Origin: Bacteroidetes bacterium UBA1941
Lineage (GTDB): Bacteria > Bacteroidota > Bacteroidia > Chitinophagales > LD1
NCBI GenBank assembly: GCA_002336805.1
Contig: DDEZ01000003.1
Coordinates: 124,001 to 188,000, forward strand
Direction of reading: 5' to 3'
Length of the DNA: 64,000 nucleotides
The notes under the pieces are model-generated. The model had not been told where the DNA came from and did not search any database. It worked only from the letters and a program-made list of their open reading frames with translations. This document shows positions 24,133 through 32,270 of the stretch, one piece after another. A program made the translations under genes and the position numbers. How positions within the stretch are numbered: position 1 is the stretch's first letter; the number at the start of each line of letters is the position of its first letter.

Positions 24133-25005
24133 TTACTTCTTCCAGAAATCATAATAATTGAACCATTGAGAGGGGTTTTTGTTCACCATGCCCTCCAGGT
24201 CTTTGACGTAGTCCTTCATCATGGCGTGCAGATCAGGGAAATCTCCCACCTCCTTGGGCGGGCGGGCGTAAAACTCGTAGTGTGTGGGGCCTGTCTTGAC
24301 ACCGTATACGTAGGTGTATGGCGCTTTCAGTGCTTTGACCAGCTGGAATGGGCCGGTAGGGAAGAGGGCCTCCTCGCCCATAAACTCCACCGCCTGTGCC
24401 CGTGCGCCGGCTACATAGCGGTCGGCGTGCATGCAGATGGTCTCGCCACGCATCAGCGCCTCGCTCATGAGGTAGACATGGCTCAGGTCCTCTCTGATAG
24501 GTATGACGTTAAATTTCTTGCCACCGGTCACAGCATCCATCAGCGCCTTGATGTGCTCGTGCTCACCATCGTACATCAGTACATTGACCACTGTGTCATA
24601 GCGGGATATGAAGTGGCCGGCTATCTCCCAGTTGCCCAGGTGGGCGCCGAGCATGATAGCGCCCCTTTTGGCGGCAGCCATATGCTCTATATTCTCCGCC
24701 CCATTGCTGCGGGAGGTAAATTTGGCCGACAGGCCGGAGAGTATTGCTACCTTGTCTATCAGGCTCTGGCCGAGCATCAGGTAGTTCCAGTAGACCATGG
24801 CTACGGACCTGGGCACACTATAGTGCATGCGCCGGCGAAAAAAGCGATAGATATGGCCTGTAGAGGTCCACGAGAAAAGGAAGTAGTAAAAGGCGACAAA
24901 GGCCAGGAGTGCATAGGCAGGCCAGAGGCCCAGATAGCGCAGTATGCCGACAAAGATGCGGTAGCCCAGCGGCGTACCCTTAGACTTGCCCTCCCACTGA
25001 GCCAT
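24133..25005 (-). CDS. HtrB/LpxL-like acyltransferase, flexirubin locus
   Basis: A 290-residue inner-membrane acyltransferase related to lipid A lauroyl transferases. It has one N-terminal membrane helix (about 25-45) and the catalytic H-x4-E motif in MLGAHLGNWEIAGHF. Further segments are IPIREDLSHVYLMSEALMRGETICMHADRY and FMGEEALFPTGPFQLVKA. In flexirubin clusters such enzymes are proposed to esterify the polyene acid to the dialkylresorcinol or to a lipid. Its ATG overlaps the ACP stop (25005), which shows tight coupling. Confidence 0.9.
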   Translation of the reverse strand: MAQWEGKSKGTPLGYRIFVGILRYLGLWPAYALLAFVAFYYFLFSWTSTGHIYRFFRRRMHYSVPRSVAMVYWNYLMLGQSLIDKVAILSGLSAKFTSRSNGAENIEHMAAAKRGAIMLGAHLGNWEIAGHFISRYDTVVNVLMYDGEHEHIKALMDAVTGGKKFNVIPIREDLSHVYLMSEALMRGETICMHADRYVAGARAQAVEFMGEEALFPTGPFQLVKALKAPYTYVYGVKTGPTHYEFYARPPKEVGDFPDLHAMMKDYVKDLEGMVNKNPSQWFNYYDFWKK

Positions 25006-25250
25006 TATGCCGCAGACTTGGCTATGACGTAGTTGTACAGATCCTGAAAGGTGCGGATACCCGTAAAGTCTTCTTGCTTTACCTTGATGCCAAAGTTGCT
25101 CTCCAGCAGTACTACGAGGTCTACATAGTCCAGGCTATCGAGCTCCAGCGTGTCCTTGAGACTGGCATCCGGCTGCAGTTTTCCTACCTCTACTTCAAAC
25201 TCCTCGGATAGGAATTCATTGATCCGATCAATCGTTTCTTCTTTCGTCAT
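25005..25250 (-). CDS. acyl carrier protein, flexirubin locus
   Basis: 81 residues, acidic, with LELDSLDYVDLVVLLESNFGI: the DSLD serine (about residue 38) carries the 4'-phosphopantetheine arm. It should carry the growing aryl polyene chain for the neighbouring ketosynthases. It starts 17 nt after the ketosynthase stop and overlaps the acyltransferase start by 1 nt. Confidence 0.93.
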   Translation of the reverse strand: MTKEETIDRINEFLSEEFEVEVGKLQPDASLKDTLELDSLDYVDLVVLLESNFGIKVKQEDFTGIRTFQDLYNYVIAKSAA

Positions 25251-25267
25251 TGTCTTTTAAGGGGTGT

Positions 25268-26491
25268 TTAGGGCTTCCATTTGCGGACTATGAGGGTGGA
25301 GTTGGTGCCCCCAAAGCCGAATGAATTGGACAAAAATACATCAATATTCCGTTGTTTGGTAGTCGCTGCCACGTTGATACGTGCAGAGAACTCGTCAGGG
25401 TTTTCAAAGTTGATATTGGGCGCTACAAATCCATCGCGCATCATCAGCATGCTGTATACCACCTCACTGGCACCAGCCATCCAGCACTCGTGGCCGGTCA
25501 TGGACTTGGTGCTGCTCACCAGCGGCTTGTACGCGCCAAAGACCGCATTGATAGCCTGCGCCTCGCTGGCATCGCCCTGTGGGGTAGAGGTGGCGTGGGC
25601 ATTGATATAGTCTATATCTCCGGCCTTCATACCGGCCTCAGAGAGGCTCATCATGAGGCTGCGTACGGGGCCATCTACAGTAGGGTTTGATATATGCCCA
25701 CCATTGCTGCTAAACCCGTAACCGACTATTTCCCCGAGTATCTTAGCGCCACGCTTGATGGCAGATTCATAGCTTTCCAGTATGACCGTAGCTGCACCAC
25801 CACTCGGTATCAGCCCATCGCGGTCACGGTCAAAGGGGCGTGACGCCTGCGTAGGATTCGCCTCATTCACAGAGAAGGCTCCCAGGGCGTCAAAGGTGCC
25901 CATGGTCAGGATATCCGTCTCCTGCGCACCGCCGCAGATCATGCGGTCCTGGTAGCCGTGCTTGATCATCATATAGCCCATGCCTATGGAGTGGCTGCCG
26001 CTGGCACAGGCTGCAGAGATGGTAAAGTTGAGGCCCTTCAGCTTAAAGATCGTGGCGAGGTTCATATTCACCGTAGAGTTCAAGGTCTGAAACACCGCCC
26101 CTGAGCCGGCAAACTGTGTATTCTTCTTCTCCCTGATGATATCATTGGACTCTGTCGTAGCCTTGGCCGTAGAGTCATTGCCAAAGATGATGCCAGTCTC
26201 GTGGTGATCGAGGTACTCCTGGTCTATGCCTGCCATGCGCAGGGCCTCCAGGGTGCTCATATAGGCGTACTCGCCCTGCTCGCCTATCATGAGGCGGCTG
26301 CGGCGGTCCAGCAGGCCCTTCAGCTCAGGGCGGGGCACGACGCCTGTGAGGGCTGAGCGGTAGCCAAACTCCTTGCGCTCAGGCACAAAGTGGATACCCG
26401 AGCGGCCCTGATAGAGAGACTCGCGCACAGCGTCTACATCCTGCCCGATGCAAGACCATATACCATAACCAGTTATAACGACTCGTTTCAT
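25268..26491 (-). CDS. beta-ketoacyl-ACP synthase (FabF-like), first gene of the flexirubin operon
   Basis: About 407 residues; MKRVVITGYGIWSCIGQDV marks the start at 26491 rather than 26524. The catalytic triad is present: Cys in ISAACASGSHSIG, His in NAHATSTPQGD and His in TGHECWMAGASE. The end NSFGFGGTNSTLIVRKW is typical. It leads a minus-strand unit with ACP and acyltransferase. Together with the second ketosynthase it probably builds the aryl polyene chain of a flexirubin pigment. Confidence 0.92.
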   Translation of the reverse strand: MKRVVITGYGIWSCIGQDVDAVRESLYQGRSGIHFVPERKEFGYRSALTGVVPRPELKGLLDRRSRLMIGEQGEYAYMSTLEALRMAGIDQEYLDHHETGIIFGNDSTAKATTESNDIIREKKNTQFAGSGAVFQTLNSTVNMNLATIFKLKGLNFTISAACASGSHSIGMGYMMIKHGYQDRMICGGAQETDILTMGTFDALGAFSVNEANPTQASRPFDRDRDGLIPSGGAATVILESYESAIKRGAKILGEIVGYGFSSNGGHISNPTVDGPVRSLMMSLSEAGMKAGDIDYINAHATSTPQGDASEAQAINAVFGAYKPLVSSTKSMTGHECWMAGASEVVYSMLMMRDGFVAPNINFENPDEFSARINVAATTKQRNIDVFLSNSFGFGGTNSTLIVRKWKP

Positions 26492-26601
26492 ACTCAAATC
26501 AGCCTGCGAATGTAAAGAATCCAATGGTCAAACACAATACCGTAAAACCACACAGACCACGGGGCGCGGGGCAAAGGATAAGGACGCGGATTTCCCTGGG
26601 A

Positions 26602-26663
26602 GTGTTCCACTGTTTCACTCTGTTCCACCTGTTCCGGTATAGTGGAACAGGGTGGAACAGGGA
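26602..26663. repeat. TGGAACA inverted word block
   Basis: Words gtgttccac, tgtttcac, tgttccacc, tgttcc face tggaacag and tggaacag across a short centre (ggtata). It is the same word family as at 53615-54278. Confidence 0.8.
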
Positions 26664-26724
26664 AATAGATCCGTCAAAAGCATCATGGATCAGGGGCCTA
26701 CCGGTAAATATGCGCTCCTGCGCT

Positions 26725-26752
26725 GTAGGGACAGGTCGCGACCTGTCCCTAC
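26725..26752. repeat. 28-bp perfect palindrome centred on TCGCGA
   Basis: Arms GTAGGGACAGGTCG and CGACCTGTCCCTAC are exact reverse complements without a spacer. A diverged copy (two mismatches) is at 51263-51290. Confidence 0.9.
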
Positions 26753-26790
26753 CAAGGCGCCTCCGGCTCACTATTACGGTAACCGAGGCC

Positions 26791-26830
26791 GTATCGCGAC
26801 CCTGTTTCATAGCAAACAGATACGCGATAC
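26791..26830. repeat. GTATCGCG / CGCGATAC inverted repeat with inner CTGTTT / AAACAG
   Basis: Outer arms at 26791-26798 and 26823-26830, inner arms at 26802-26807 and 26814-26819, around a centre with catagc. Confidence 0.75.
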
Positions 26831-26841
26831 GATCAGCTGAT

Positions 26842-26888
26842 AAGGTTTCCGGTTTCCGTTTCCTATGCAAACGGAAACTGGAAACCTT
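26842..26888. repeat. GGAAAC word hairpin 1
   Basis: 20-bp arms (26842-26861, 26869-26888) with one mismatch and a 7-nt loop; each arm contains repeated GGTTTCC/GGAAAC words. Confidence 0.85.
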
Positions 26889-26963
26889 AGTCGTACACCG
26901 TGCTCGTTTCATAGTAAAAGTGGACGGTGGACGATAGACTTGCTGACCTTACCCGTGTCGTAC

Positions 26964-27012
26964 GTTGTTGTTCGTTGGTTTTTCCTGGCAAATACCAACG
27001 AACAACAACAAC
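26964..27012. repeat. GTTGTTGTTCGTTGG hairpin copy 1
   Basis: Arms of 16 bp or more (26964-26980 and 26994-27012) around tttcctggcaaat. A second copy lies at 27456-27508, about 490 bp away. Confidence 0.85.
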
Positions 27013-27176
27013 GGCGCTAACGATCTTCCTTTTGTGAATAACTACTCGCTTATTTATATGGTTAAATTGGCTAAAAATGCTATATTTGCACATTATTGAA
27101 AACGAACTGATATACTTATATATAGGTGTATATGGGTAGGTATTTTACTGAAAAGAGTAAATAGCTTTTACCCTCT

Positions 27177-27250
27177 AAATCTCCCTGAAGGGAGACTTAA
27201 TACAGAAAGCACTTAAGGCCTTTAAAGCCTCCCTTCAGGGAGGTTTGGAG
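27177..27250. repeat. CTCCCTGAAGGGAG paired palindromes
   Basis: Two palindromes (ctccctgaagggag and cctcccttcagggagg) in opposite order around ttaaggcctttaa. A related one is at 30966-30994. Confidence 0.7.
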
Positions 27251-27300
27251 GGCTGTATTCTAGCGGACTTTTTTTCTTTGCTAAAGCCTTGACTCGGCTC

Positions 27301-27354
27301 GTACCCGTTTCCAGTTGTCCCAGCCTCACGGCGTGGGAAACAGGAAACGGGTAC
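27301..27354. repeat. GGAAAC word hairpin 2
   Basis: Perfect 12-bp outer arms (GTACCCGTTTCC / GGAAACGGGTAC) around a 30-nt centre that itself contains tgtccca / tgggaaaca. Confidence 0.8.
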
Positions 27355-27455
27355 GTCGCTTTCGTCAGGCTGGGTTATTCCAGTGGAAAATGCTTTAGGC
27401 CTTTACAGGTTTTCAGCGTGGTAGCGTATTACAGGATAGATGTTTCTGGCTGCGC

Positions 27456-27508
27456 TTGTTGTTGTTCGTTGGTTTTTCCTAGCAAAAACCAACGAACAAC
27501 AACAACAA
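27456..27508. repeat. GTTGTTGTTCGTTGG hairpin copy 2
   Basis: Arms ttgttgttgttcgttggttttt and its complement around cctagca; nearly the same as 26964-27012. Confidence 0.85.
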
Positions 27509-27586
27509 ACGCCTCTCAAGTGGGCGGTTTTTGTCTCATTCATACCATCGTCTATGGATTACAGTAAATCTCCTACATTTGCCCGC

Positions 27587-28558
27587 ATGATCGTAGTCAC
27601 AGGCGCAGCCGGATTCATAGCCGGCAATCTGGTACGGGCACTGCTCAAACTCGGCATCACAGATATGCTGCTGGTAGACCGTTTCCCGGAGGACCGCTAC
27701 TCGGCCAAGTATACCAATATCGAGGACTTTGCCGGGCTGGAGCGGATGGATAGGGATGCCTTTCCGGAGTGGTTTACCGAGCATGCAGAGGATGTGTCTT
27801 TTGTCTATCACCTCGGTGCGCGCACAGATACGGGAGAGTTTGACTTTCGCGTGCTGGACTCGCTCAACCTGTCCTACTCCAAGACCCTCTGGGAGATCTG
27901 TACCGTACACCAGATACCGATGGTCTATGCCAGCAGTGCCGCTACCTACGGCATGGGTGAGCTGGGTTTCGCAGATGATGAGGCCACTATACCACAGCTC
28001 AAACCGCTCAATCCCTATGGCCTCTCCAAGCAGCTCTTTGACATGCATGTGCTGGAGGGAGAGAGGCGGCCACCTGTCTGGGCAGGGCTGAAGTTCTTTA
28101 ACGTCTACGGCCCCTACGAGAGCCACAAGGGCCGCATGGCCTCGGTGATCTACCACGCCTACCACCAGATACGCCAGACGGGCATGCTGAAGCTCTTTCA
28201 ATCTCATGATCCGCGGTATAAAGACGGCGAGCAGCTGCGAGACTTCATCTATGTGAAGGACGTGGTGGACATACTCCTATTCTTCTATCAAAACCGCCCT
28301 GCCAATGGTATCTATAATGTAGGCACCGGCCAGGCCAATACCTTTGTAGAGCTGGCGCAAAGCACCTTTGCAGCCATGGGCGTAGCGCCTCAGATAGCGT
28401 ATATCCCCATACCCACAGATATCAGGGACAAGTATCAGTACTATACCGAAGCAAAGATGGACAAGCTGCGCGCTGCGGGCTACAGCAGGCCCTTTATCAC
28501 CATACAGGAGGGCGCACAGCGCTATGTCAAGTTTCTGAGTGAGGCTTATGTGCTGTGA
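27587..28558 (+). CDS. hldD: ADP-L-glycero-D-manno-heptose-6-epimerase
   Basis: About 323 residues of the short-chain epimerase family: MIVVTGAAGFIAGNLVRALLKLGITDMLLVDR holds the GxxGxxG NADP motif. YHLGARTDTGEFDF, the catalytic YGLSKQLFDMHV (Y-x3-K) and GLKFFNVYGPYESHKGRMASV match HldD/RfaD. It makes the L,D-heptose donor for the LPS inner core. ATG 27587 is chosen because the fold begins there; ATG 27554 is possible. The longer frame upstream runs through repeat DNA. A TACATTTG box at 27574-27581 lies so close to ATG 27587 that it favours neither start clearly. Confidence 0.92.
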   Translation: MIVVTGAAGFIAGNLVRALLKLGITDMLLVDRFPEDRYSAKYTNIEDFAGLERMDRDAFPEWFTEHAEDVSFVYHLGARTDTGEFDFRVLDSLNLSYSKTLWEICTVHQIPMVYASSAATYGMGELGFADDEATIPQLKPLNPYGLSKQLFDMHVLEGERRPPVWAGLKFFNVYGPYESHKGRMASVIYHAYHQIRQTGMLKLFQSHDPRYKDGEQLRDFIYVKDVVDILLFFYQNRPANGIYNVGTGQANTFVELAQSTFAAMGVAPQIAYIPIPTDIRDKYQYYTEAKMDKLRAAGYSRPFITIQEGAQRYVKFLSEAYVL

Positions 28559-28587
28559 GGTTAGGCTGATTTTATAGCCGAGAGGCC

Positions 28588-28666
28588 GTCATTCCGATAG
28601 CCTGTCATCATAAAAAAATAGAAGCGGTCAGGCTGAGGAATCCCCCGCAAACAAATGGCTAATGAT
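28588..28666. repeat. left flank of the GIY-YIG element
   Basis: cgtcattccga ... gaggaatcccc ... caaatgg. The right flank at 28976-29063 reads as an imperfect reverse complement with the same order of blocks. Confidence 0.65.
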
Positions 28667-28958
28667 CTTGTATGCTATCATACAGATCCTGCCATAGTGG
28701 ATTCATAGCAAAAATCAGATCGAGTTTTTTATTTCTGCGAAATCCCTTCAACCTCTTTTCCTCAGCGATGGCTTCCTCTATCCTTGAGAAGTGGCAGTAG
28801 TAAACCAGTTTGTCACAATTGTATTTTGCCGCAAAGGAGGTAGGGTTTATGCGTTGCTTGTGCTCCCATATTCTGCGTGCCAGGTCTGCCGTGACACCGA
28901 TGTATAATACGGTATGGTGTGTATTTGCTATGATGTATACAGATCCTCCTCGCTTCAT
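28659..28958 (-). CDS. GIY-YIG endonuclease domain protein
   Basis: 99 residues starting MKRGGSVYIIANTHHTVLYIGVT, with the GIY-YIG core (here VYI...LYIG), then DLARRIWEHK with the catalytic Arg, and IEEAIAEEKRLKGFRRNKK with the metal-binding Glu. It is a single-domain protein, as in many multicopy Bacteroidota members. It stands alone between imperfect inverted repeats, an arrangement close to that of the GxxExxY gene. DNA cleavage is expected from the family; its role is unknown. Confidence 0.93.
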   Translation of the reverse strand: MKRGGSVYIIANTHHTVLYIGVTADLARRIWEHKQRINPTSFAAKYNCDKLVYYCHFSRIEEAIAEEKRLKGFRRNKKLDLIFAMNPLWQDLYDSIQDH

Positions 28959-28975
28959 ATCAGCTAAATAAACTC

Positions 28976-29063
28976 ATTTGGCCGATATCATCATCTGTGA
29001 GGTGGGGATCCCTCGGTTTTATCTCGCTTATATTTTATTGTTTGGAAAAACCTTCGGGATGAC
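28976..29063. repeat. right flank of the GIY-YIG element
   Basis: catttgg ... ggggatccctcgg ... ttcgggatgacg; in reverse complement it matches the left flank at the outer CGTCAT(T/C)CCGA and the inner GAG(G)(A/G)ATCCCC blocks. Confidence 0.65.
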
Positions 29064-29153
29064 GTCCTGTTTAGTGTAAATCATACCACTCCCCATCTTT
29101 TTTGCGTAAATTAGGTCTGTGCTACAGGAAAACCTCTCCCGCTCAGGCTGCGC

Positions 29154-30950
29154 ATGAAGTCAGTTTTGCTACTCATATCCCTGCTATCGTGCCTCGCGCT
29201 CAGCGCTCAGGACTCCAGCCGTGTGCGTGTGCGGACCATGGTGCGATTTGAGGACCTGAAGAAGAACCCCAAGATCAAAAAGGCTATCAAGATCCTCTCG
29301 CTGCTCAACTATTGTGACGTGCGCATAGACAGGCCTATAGAAGACGCCAAGGCCTTTGACTGCTATCGTGGCAAGATGATACGCCGCCTGGAGATAGAGG
29401 TGGTGTATCCCTATGGCGTGAGCCTGGACTCGCCATACTACTACCATCCTACCAAGCTACAGGCCCGGGCCAATAAGCTCCAGTTTAGCACCCGAGACCA
29501 GGTGATACGCAATGAGGTCCTCTTCAAAGAAGGAGACAAAGTAGACCCGCAGCTATTTGCCGATACGGAGCGAAATCTCTGGGAGAAAAATATCTACAAG
29601 GATATCCGCATACTGGTAGAGGAGATAGGAGACGATATGGTAGATGTGACCATCTTCGTGCGTGACCGGTGGAACTTCGGCTTCCTTACCTCAGCGGGCT
29701 ACAACTTTGTGCAGGTGGGCCTCCAGTTCAATAACATCTTTGGCCTCTCTCAGATACTACAGGTAGATGGCTCTTTTTATTTCAGAAAGTATAATCCCTA
29801 CCGCCTCCACTTCAACTATACGTATACCAATATTCGTTCTTCCTTTATCAATATCGGGCTGGATGGCACCTATGATCTCGGCAGCCAGGGAGGCACCCTG
29901 AGCGTGACGCGAAACTTCTACTCCAGCCGCGCTGAGTGGGCAGGCCGCATCCTCGTGACCGGCAGGAGAAACAACCTCGTACTCCCTACCGAAAATGCCA
30001 ACTATGTCAACTCATGGGTCTCTACCATCTCACAGGATTTCTGGCTGGCCAAATCGTTTAAGCTCACAGGCAGGACAGCGGAGCGGTTTCCGCTCATGCG
30101 CTTTGTAGCCGCTGCACGGGCACAGCGTACAGATTATATCGAGCGCCCCTATGTGCTGGGACCCAATAAGATCATCAACTTCATAGACCAGAATAATATC
30201 CTGGGTGCGCTGGGTATAGCCCAGTGGGACTACTACATAGACCACAATGTATACAGCCTGGACAAGGCAGAGTACTTCCCCAAGGGAGTGAGTGCGGCCA
30301 TGATAGGCGGCTTTCAGATGGATGAGATACTGCAGCGGCGTACCTACCTGGCAGCTACGCTGCAATATGGCGTGTCCTTTGTGAATGCGGGATACTACCT
30401 CACCTACTTCAAAGGTGGTGGATTCGTCAATCCGCATACAGTAGACCAGGGCCTCATCAGCTGGGAAAACACCTTCTACTCCATCCCTGTGAAGATGGGC
30501 AAATGGAACTGGCGCAGCTTCCTCACCAGCAATATCCGCCTCGGCTTTAGCCGCCCCGATGGCCGCGAGCTGCTGGTCAATAATGCTACAGGGCTGCGTG
30601 GCCTCAGCTCACTCTACCTGCGCGGTGTGCGTACGTACTCCTTCAGCTATGAGGCAGATTTCTACTACACCAAGACGATACTGGGCTTCTCCAGTAGCTA
30701 TTTTGTCTTTGCAGACCTGTCTGTGTACCAGCCGCAGCCGCAGTACAGGTTCTTTCAGAGTGGCATAGGAGCCGGCTTCCGCCTGCGGCACCTGGGTATC
30801 GGGTTGGGCTTTCTGGAGGTCACGCTGGCCTACTATCCGGGCCTGCATGTGCCGGACCAGCGCCAGTTTAGCCTCATGGCAGCTACGATCAGCAATAGGA
30901 CCCCGATCAAGAAGGACCTCTTCACCCCTGATATCATCAATGTGGATTGA
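29154..30950 (+). CDS. BamA/TamA-like outer membrane protein with POTRA domain
   Basis: 598 residues with signal peptide MKSVLLLISLLSCLALSAQ. A POTRA-like segment (RDQVIRNEVLFKEGDKVDPQLFADTERNLWEKNIYKDIRILVEE, about 115-170) precedes a C-terminal Omp85-type barrel rich in aromatic beta strands, with GLRGLSSLYLRGVRTYSFSYEADF near residue 485. Omp85 proteins insert or translocate proteins or lipids at the outer membrane. With a single clear POTRA this is unlikely to be the essential BamA. No partner genes adjoin it. Confidence 0.83.
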   Translation: MKSVLLLISLLSCLALSAQDSSRVRVRTMVRFEDLKKNPKIKKAIKILSLLNYCDVRIDRPIEDAKAFDCYRGKMIRRLEIEVVYPYGVSLDSPYYYHPTKLQARANKLQFSTRDQVIRNEVLFKEGDKVDPQLFADTERNLWEKNIYKDIRILVEEIGDDMVDVTIFVRDRWNFGFLTSAGYNFVQVGLQFNNIFGLSQILQVDGSFYFRKYNPYRLHFNYTYTNIRSSFINIGLDGTYDLGSQGGTLSVTRNFYSSRAEWAGRILVTGRRNNLVLPTENANYVNSWVSTISQDFWLAKSFKLTGRTAERFPLMRFVAAARAQRTDYIERPYVLGPNKIINFIDQNNILGALGIAQWDYYIDHNVYSLDKAEYFPKGVSAAMIGGFQMDEILQRRTYLAATLQYGVSFVNAGYYLTYFKGGGFVNPHTVDQGLISWENTFYSIPVKMGKWNWRSFLTSNIRLGFSRPDGRELLVNNATGLRGLSSLYLRGVRTYSFSYEADFYYTKTILGFSSSYFVFADLSVYQPQPQYRFFQSGIGAGFRLRHLGIGLGFLEVTLAYYPGLHVPDQRQFSLMAATISNRTPIKKDLFTPDIINVD

Positions 30951-30965
30951 CACAGATCAGGGCTG

Positions 30966-30994
30966 TTAAGTCTCCCCTACAGGAGAGATTTAGT
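30966..30994. repeat. short palindrome AAGTCTCCCCT...AGGAGAGATTT
   Basis: An imperfect palindrome between genes with the same word type as 27177-27250. Confidence 0.55.
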
Positions 30995-31073
30995 AGGGTC
31001 TCACATTCATGACAATACTATGACAATAACCGGGAGAGGCTTTCTTTTATTTGCCGCAAAATCTACCATCTCC

Positions 31074-32126
31074 ATGAAGAAGCTCGTCACTGCCATCTTA
31101 TGTACGCTGTCTCTCTGCGCTGCCGCGCAAGAAGCCTCTGAGTCAAAGCACCTCTCCAATATCAGGCAACTGAGCTATGGCGGTGACAATGCAGAGGCCT
31201 ATTTCAGTTTTGATGACCGCTACCTGAGTGTGCAGGTGACCAATCCTGCCTGGGGCCTGCAGTGCGACCAGATACTTGATGTGGAGATAGCCCGTGCCGA
31301 GCGCGATACTGCCTACAGGCCCGGTATGGTCAGTACCGGCAAAGGGCGCACGACCTGCTCCTTTTTCCTGCCAGATGGCAAGCATATCCTCTATGCCTCT
31401 ACCCACCTCGGCGCTGATACCTGCCCGCCTAAGCCGGCTCCGCGTGCAGACCACAAGTACCTCTGGCCTATCTATAGCGACTTTGACATCTTCGTGGCTG
31501 ACCGCTGGGGCCGTATCACAAAGCAGCTCACAAACACGAAGGGCTATGACGCAGAGGCTACTATCTCTCCTGATGGCAAGAAGATCGTCTTTACCTCTAT
31601 GCGCAGTGGCGACCTGGAGGTATATACTATGAATCTGGATGGCTCTGATGTCAGGCAGATCACCCATGAGCTGGGCTATGATGGTGGTGCCTTCTTCTCG
31701 CCGGATAGCAAGAAATTAGTTTTCCGCGCCTCACGGCCAAAGACCCCAGAGGAGGTCAAGGAGTATAAAGACTTCCTCGCACAGGGCCTCGTAGCGCCTA
31801 CCAATATGGAGATCTATACCTGCAATGCAGACGGCTCTGATCTGCGGCAGGTCACACACCTGGGCAAGGCCAACTGGGCACCCTACTTCACACCGTCAGG
31901 AGATAGGATCATCTTCTCGTCCAATCATGGCTCACAGCGTGGCTATGACTTTCATCTTTACACTATAAAACTGGACGGTACGGGCCTGGAGAAGATCACT
32001 ACAGAGAGCTATTTCAACGCCTTCCCGATGTTTTCTCACGATGGCAAAAAGCTCGTCTGGTCCAGCAACAGGAATAACCACGGTACGCATGATACCAATC
32101 TCTTCATCGCAGACTGGAAGGAGTGA
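31074..32126 (+). CDS. TolB-like beta-propeller (PD40) exported protein
   Basis: About 350 residues. ATG 31074 gives signal peptide MKKLVTAILCTLSLCAAAQ; the upstream ATG at 31020 adds a stretch before it. The body holds several PD40/WD40-like blades with the phrase pattern (I/A)SPDGKKIVFTSxRxGDLEVYTMNLDGSD, GAFFSPDSKKLVFRASR and FTPSGDRIIFSSNHG, the hallmark of TolB-type propellers. It is probably periplasmic. Whether it is enzymatic or only a binding protein cannot be seen. Confidence 0.87.
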   Translation: MKKLVTAILCTLSLCAAAQEASESKHLSNIRQLSYGGDNAEAYFSFDDRYLSVQVTNPAWGLQCDQILDVEIARAERDTAYRPGMVSTGKGRTTCSFFLPDGKHILYASTHLGADTCPPKPAPRADHKYLWPIYSDFDIFVADRWGRITKQLTNTKGYDAEATISPDGKKIVFTSMRSGDLEVYTMNLDGSDVRQITHELGYDGGAFFSPDSKKLVFRASRPKTPEEVKEYKDFLAQGLVAPTNMEIYTCNADGSDLRQVTHLGKANWAPYFTPSGDRIIFSSNHGSQRGYDFHLYTIKLDGTGLEKITTESYFNAFPMFSHDGKKLVWSSNRNNHGTHDTNLFIADWKE

Positions 32127-32134
32127 TTTTGAGC

Positions 32135-32190
32135 CGATAGACGGTAGAAAATAGACGATAGATAATGCAGGTCGGAGACGATAGACAATG
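32135..32190. repeat. ATAGACGAT word repeat
   Basis: Words gatagacggt, gaaaatagacgatagataatg and gacgatagacaatg with a period near 9-10 nt; a trace (ggacgatagac) also occurs near 26930. Confidence 0.6.
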
Positions 32191-32227
32191 TCGGTTATAT
32201 TTGTCTAAAGCATTTTAATAATTCCCT

Positions 32228-32253
32228 TAGCGTTCTCCGCGTTCTTTGCGGTA
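32228..32253. repeat. CGTTCTTTGCGG word repeat, single arm
   Basis: gcgttctccgcgttctttgcggt, 18 nt upstream of the M28 peptidase start. Fuller inverted copies lie at 51083-51153 and 60876-60944. Confidence 0.7.
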
Positions 32254-32270
32254 AATCTTAATTTCGGATC

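Larger units (their letters stand above)
26525..27553. repeat. gene-free kilobase of stacked inverted repeats
   Basis: No supported gene lies here; long frames in it are made of palindromic DNA and have no recognisable product. At least six inverted-repeat families are packed together: TGGAACA words, a 28-bp perfect palindrome, GTATCGCG arms, GGAAAC words (two places), GTTGTTGTTCGTTGG hairpins (two copies) and CTCCCT/AGGGAG repeats. A TATATTTG box at 27081-27088 sits in the AT-rich centre. Confidence 0.85.

Noticed and set aside
26499..26937. Two 137-residue frames on opposite strands as genes
   Set aside because: Both run through the TGGAACA, 28-bp palindrome and GGAAAC repeats. Their translations mirror the inverted repeats and match no family.
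27440..27586. N-terminal extension of HldD
   Set aside because: The extra 49 residues are encoded by the GTTGTTGTTCGTTGG hairpin; the epimerase fold starts at MIVVTGAAGF.
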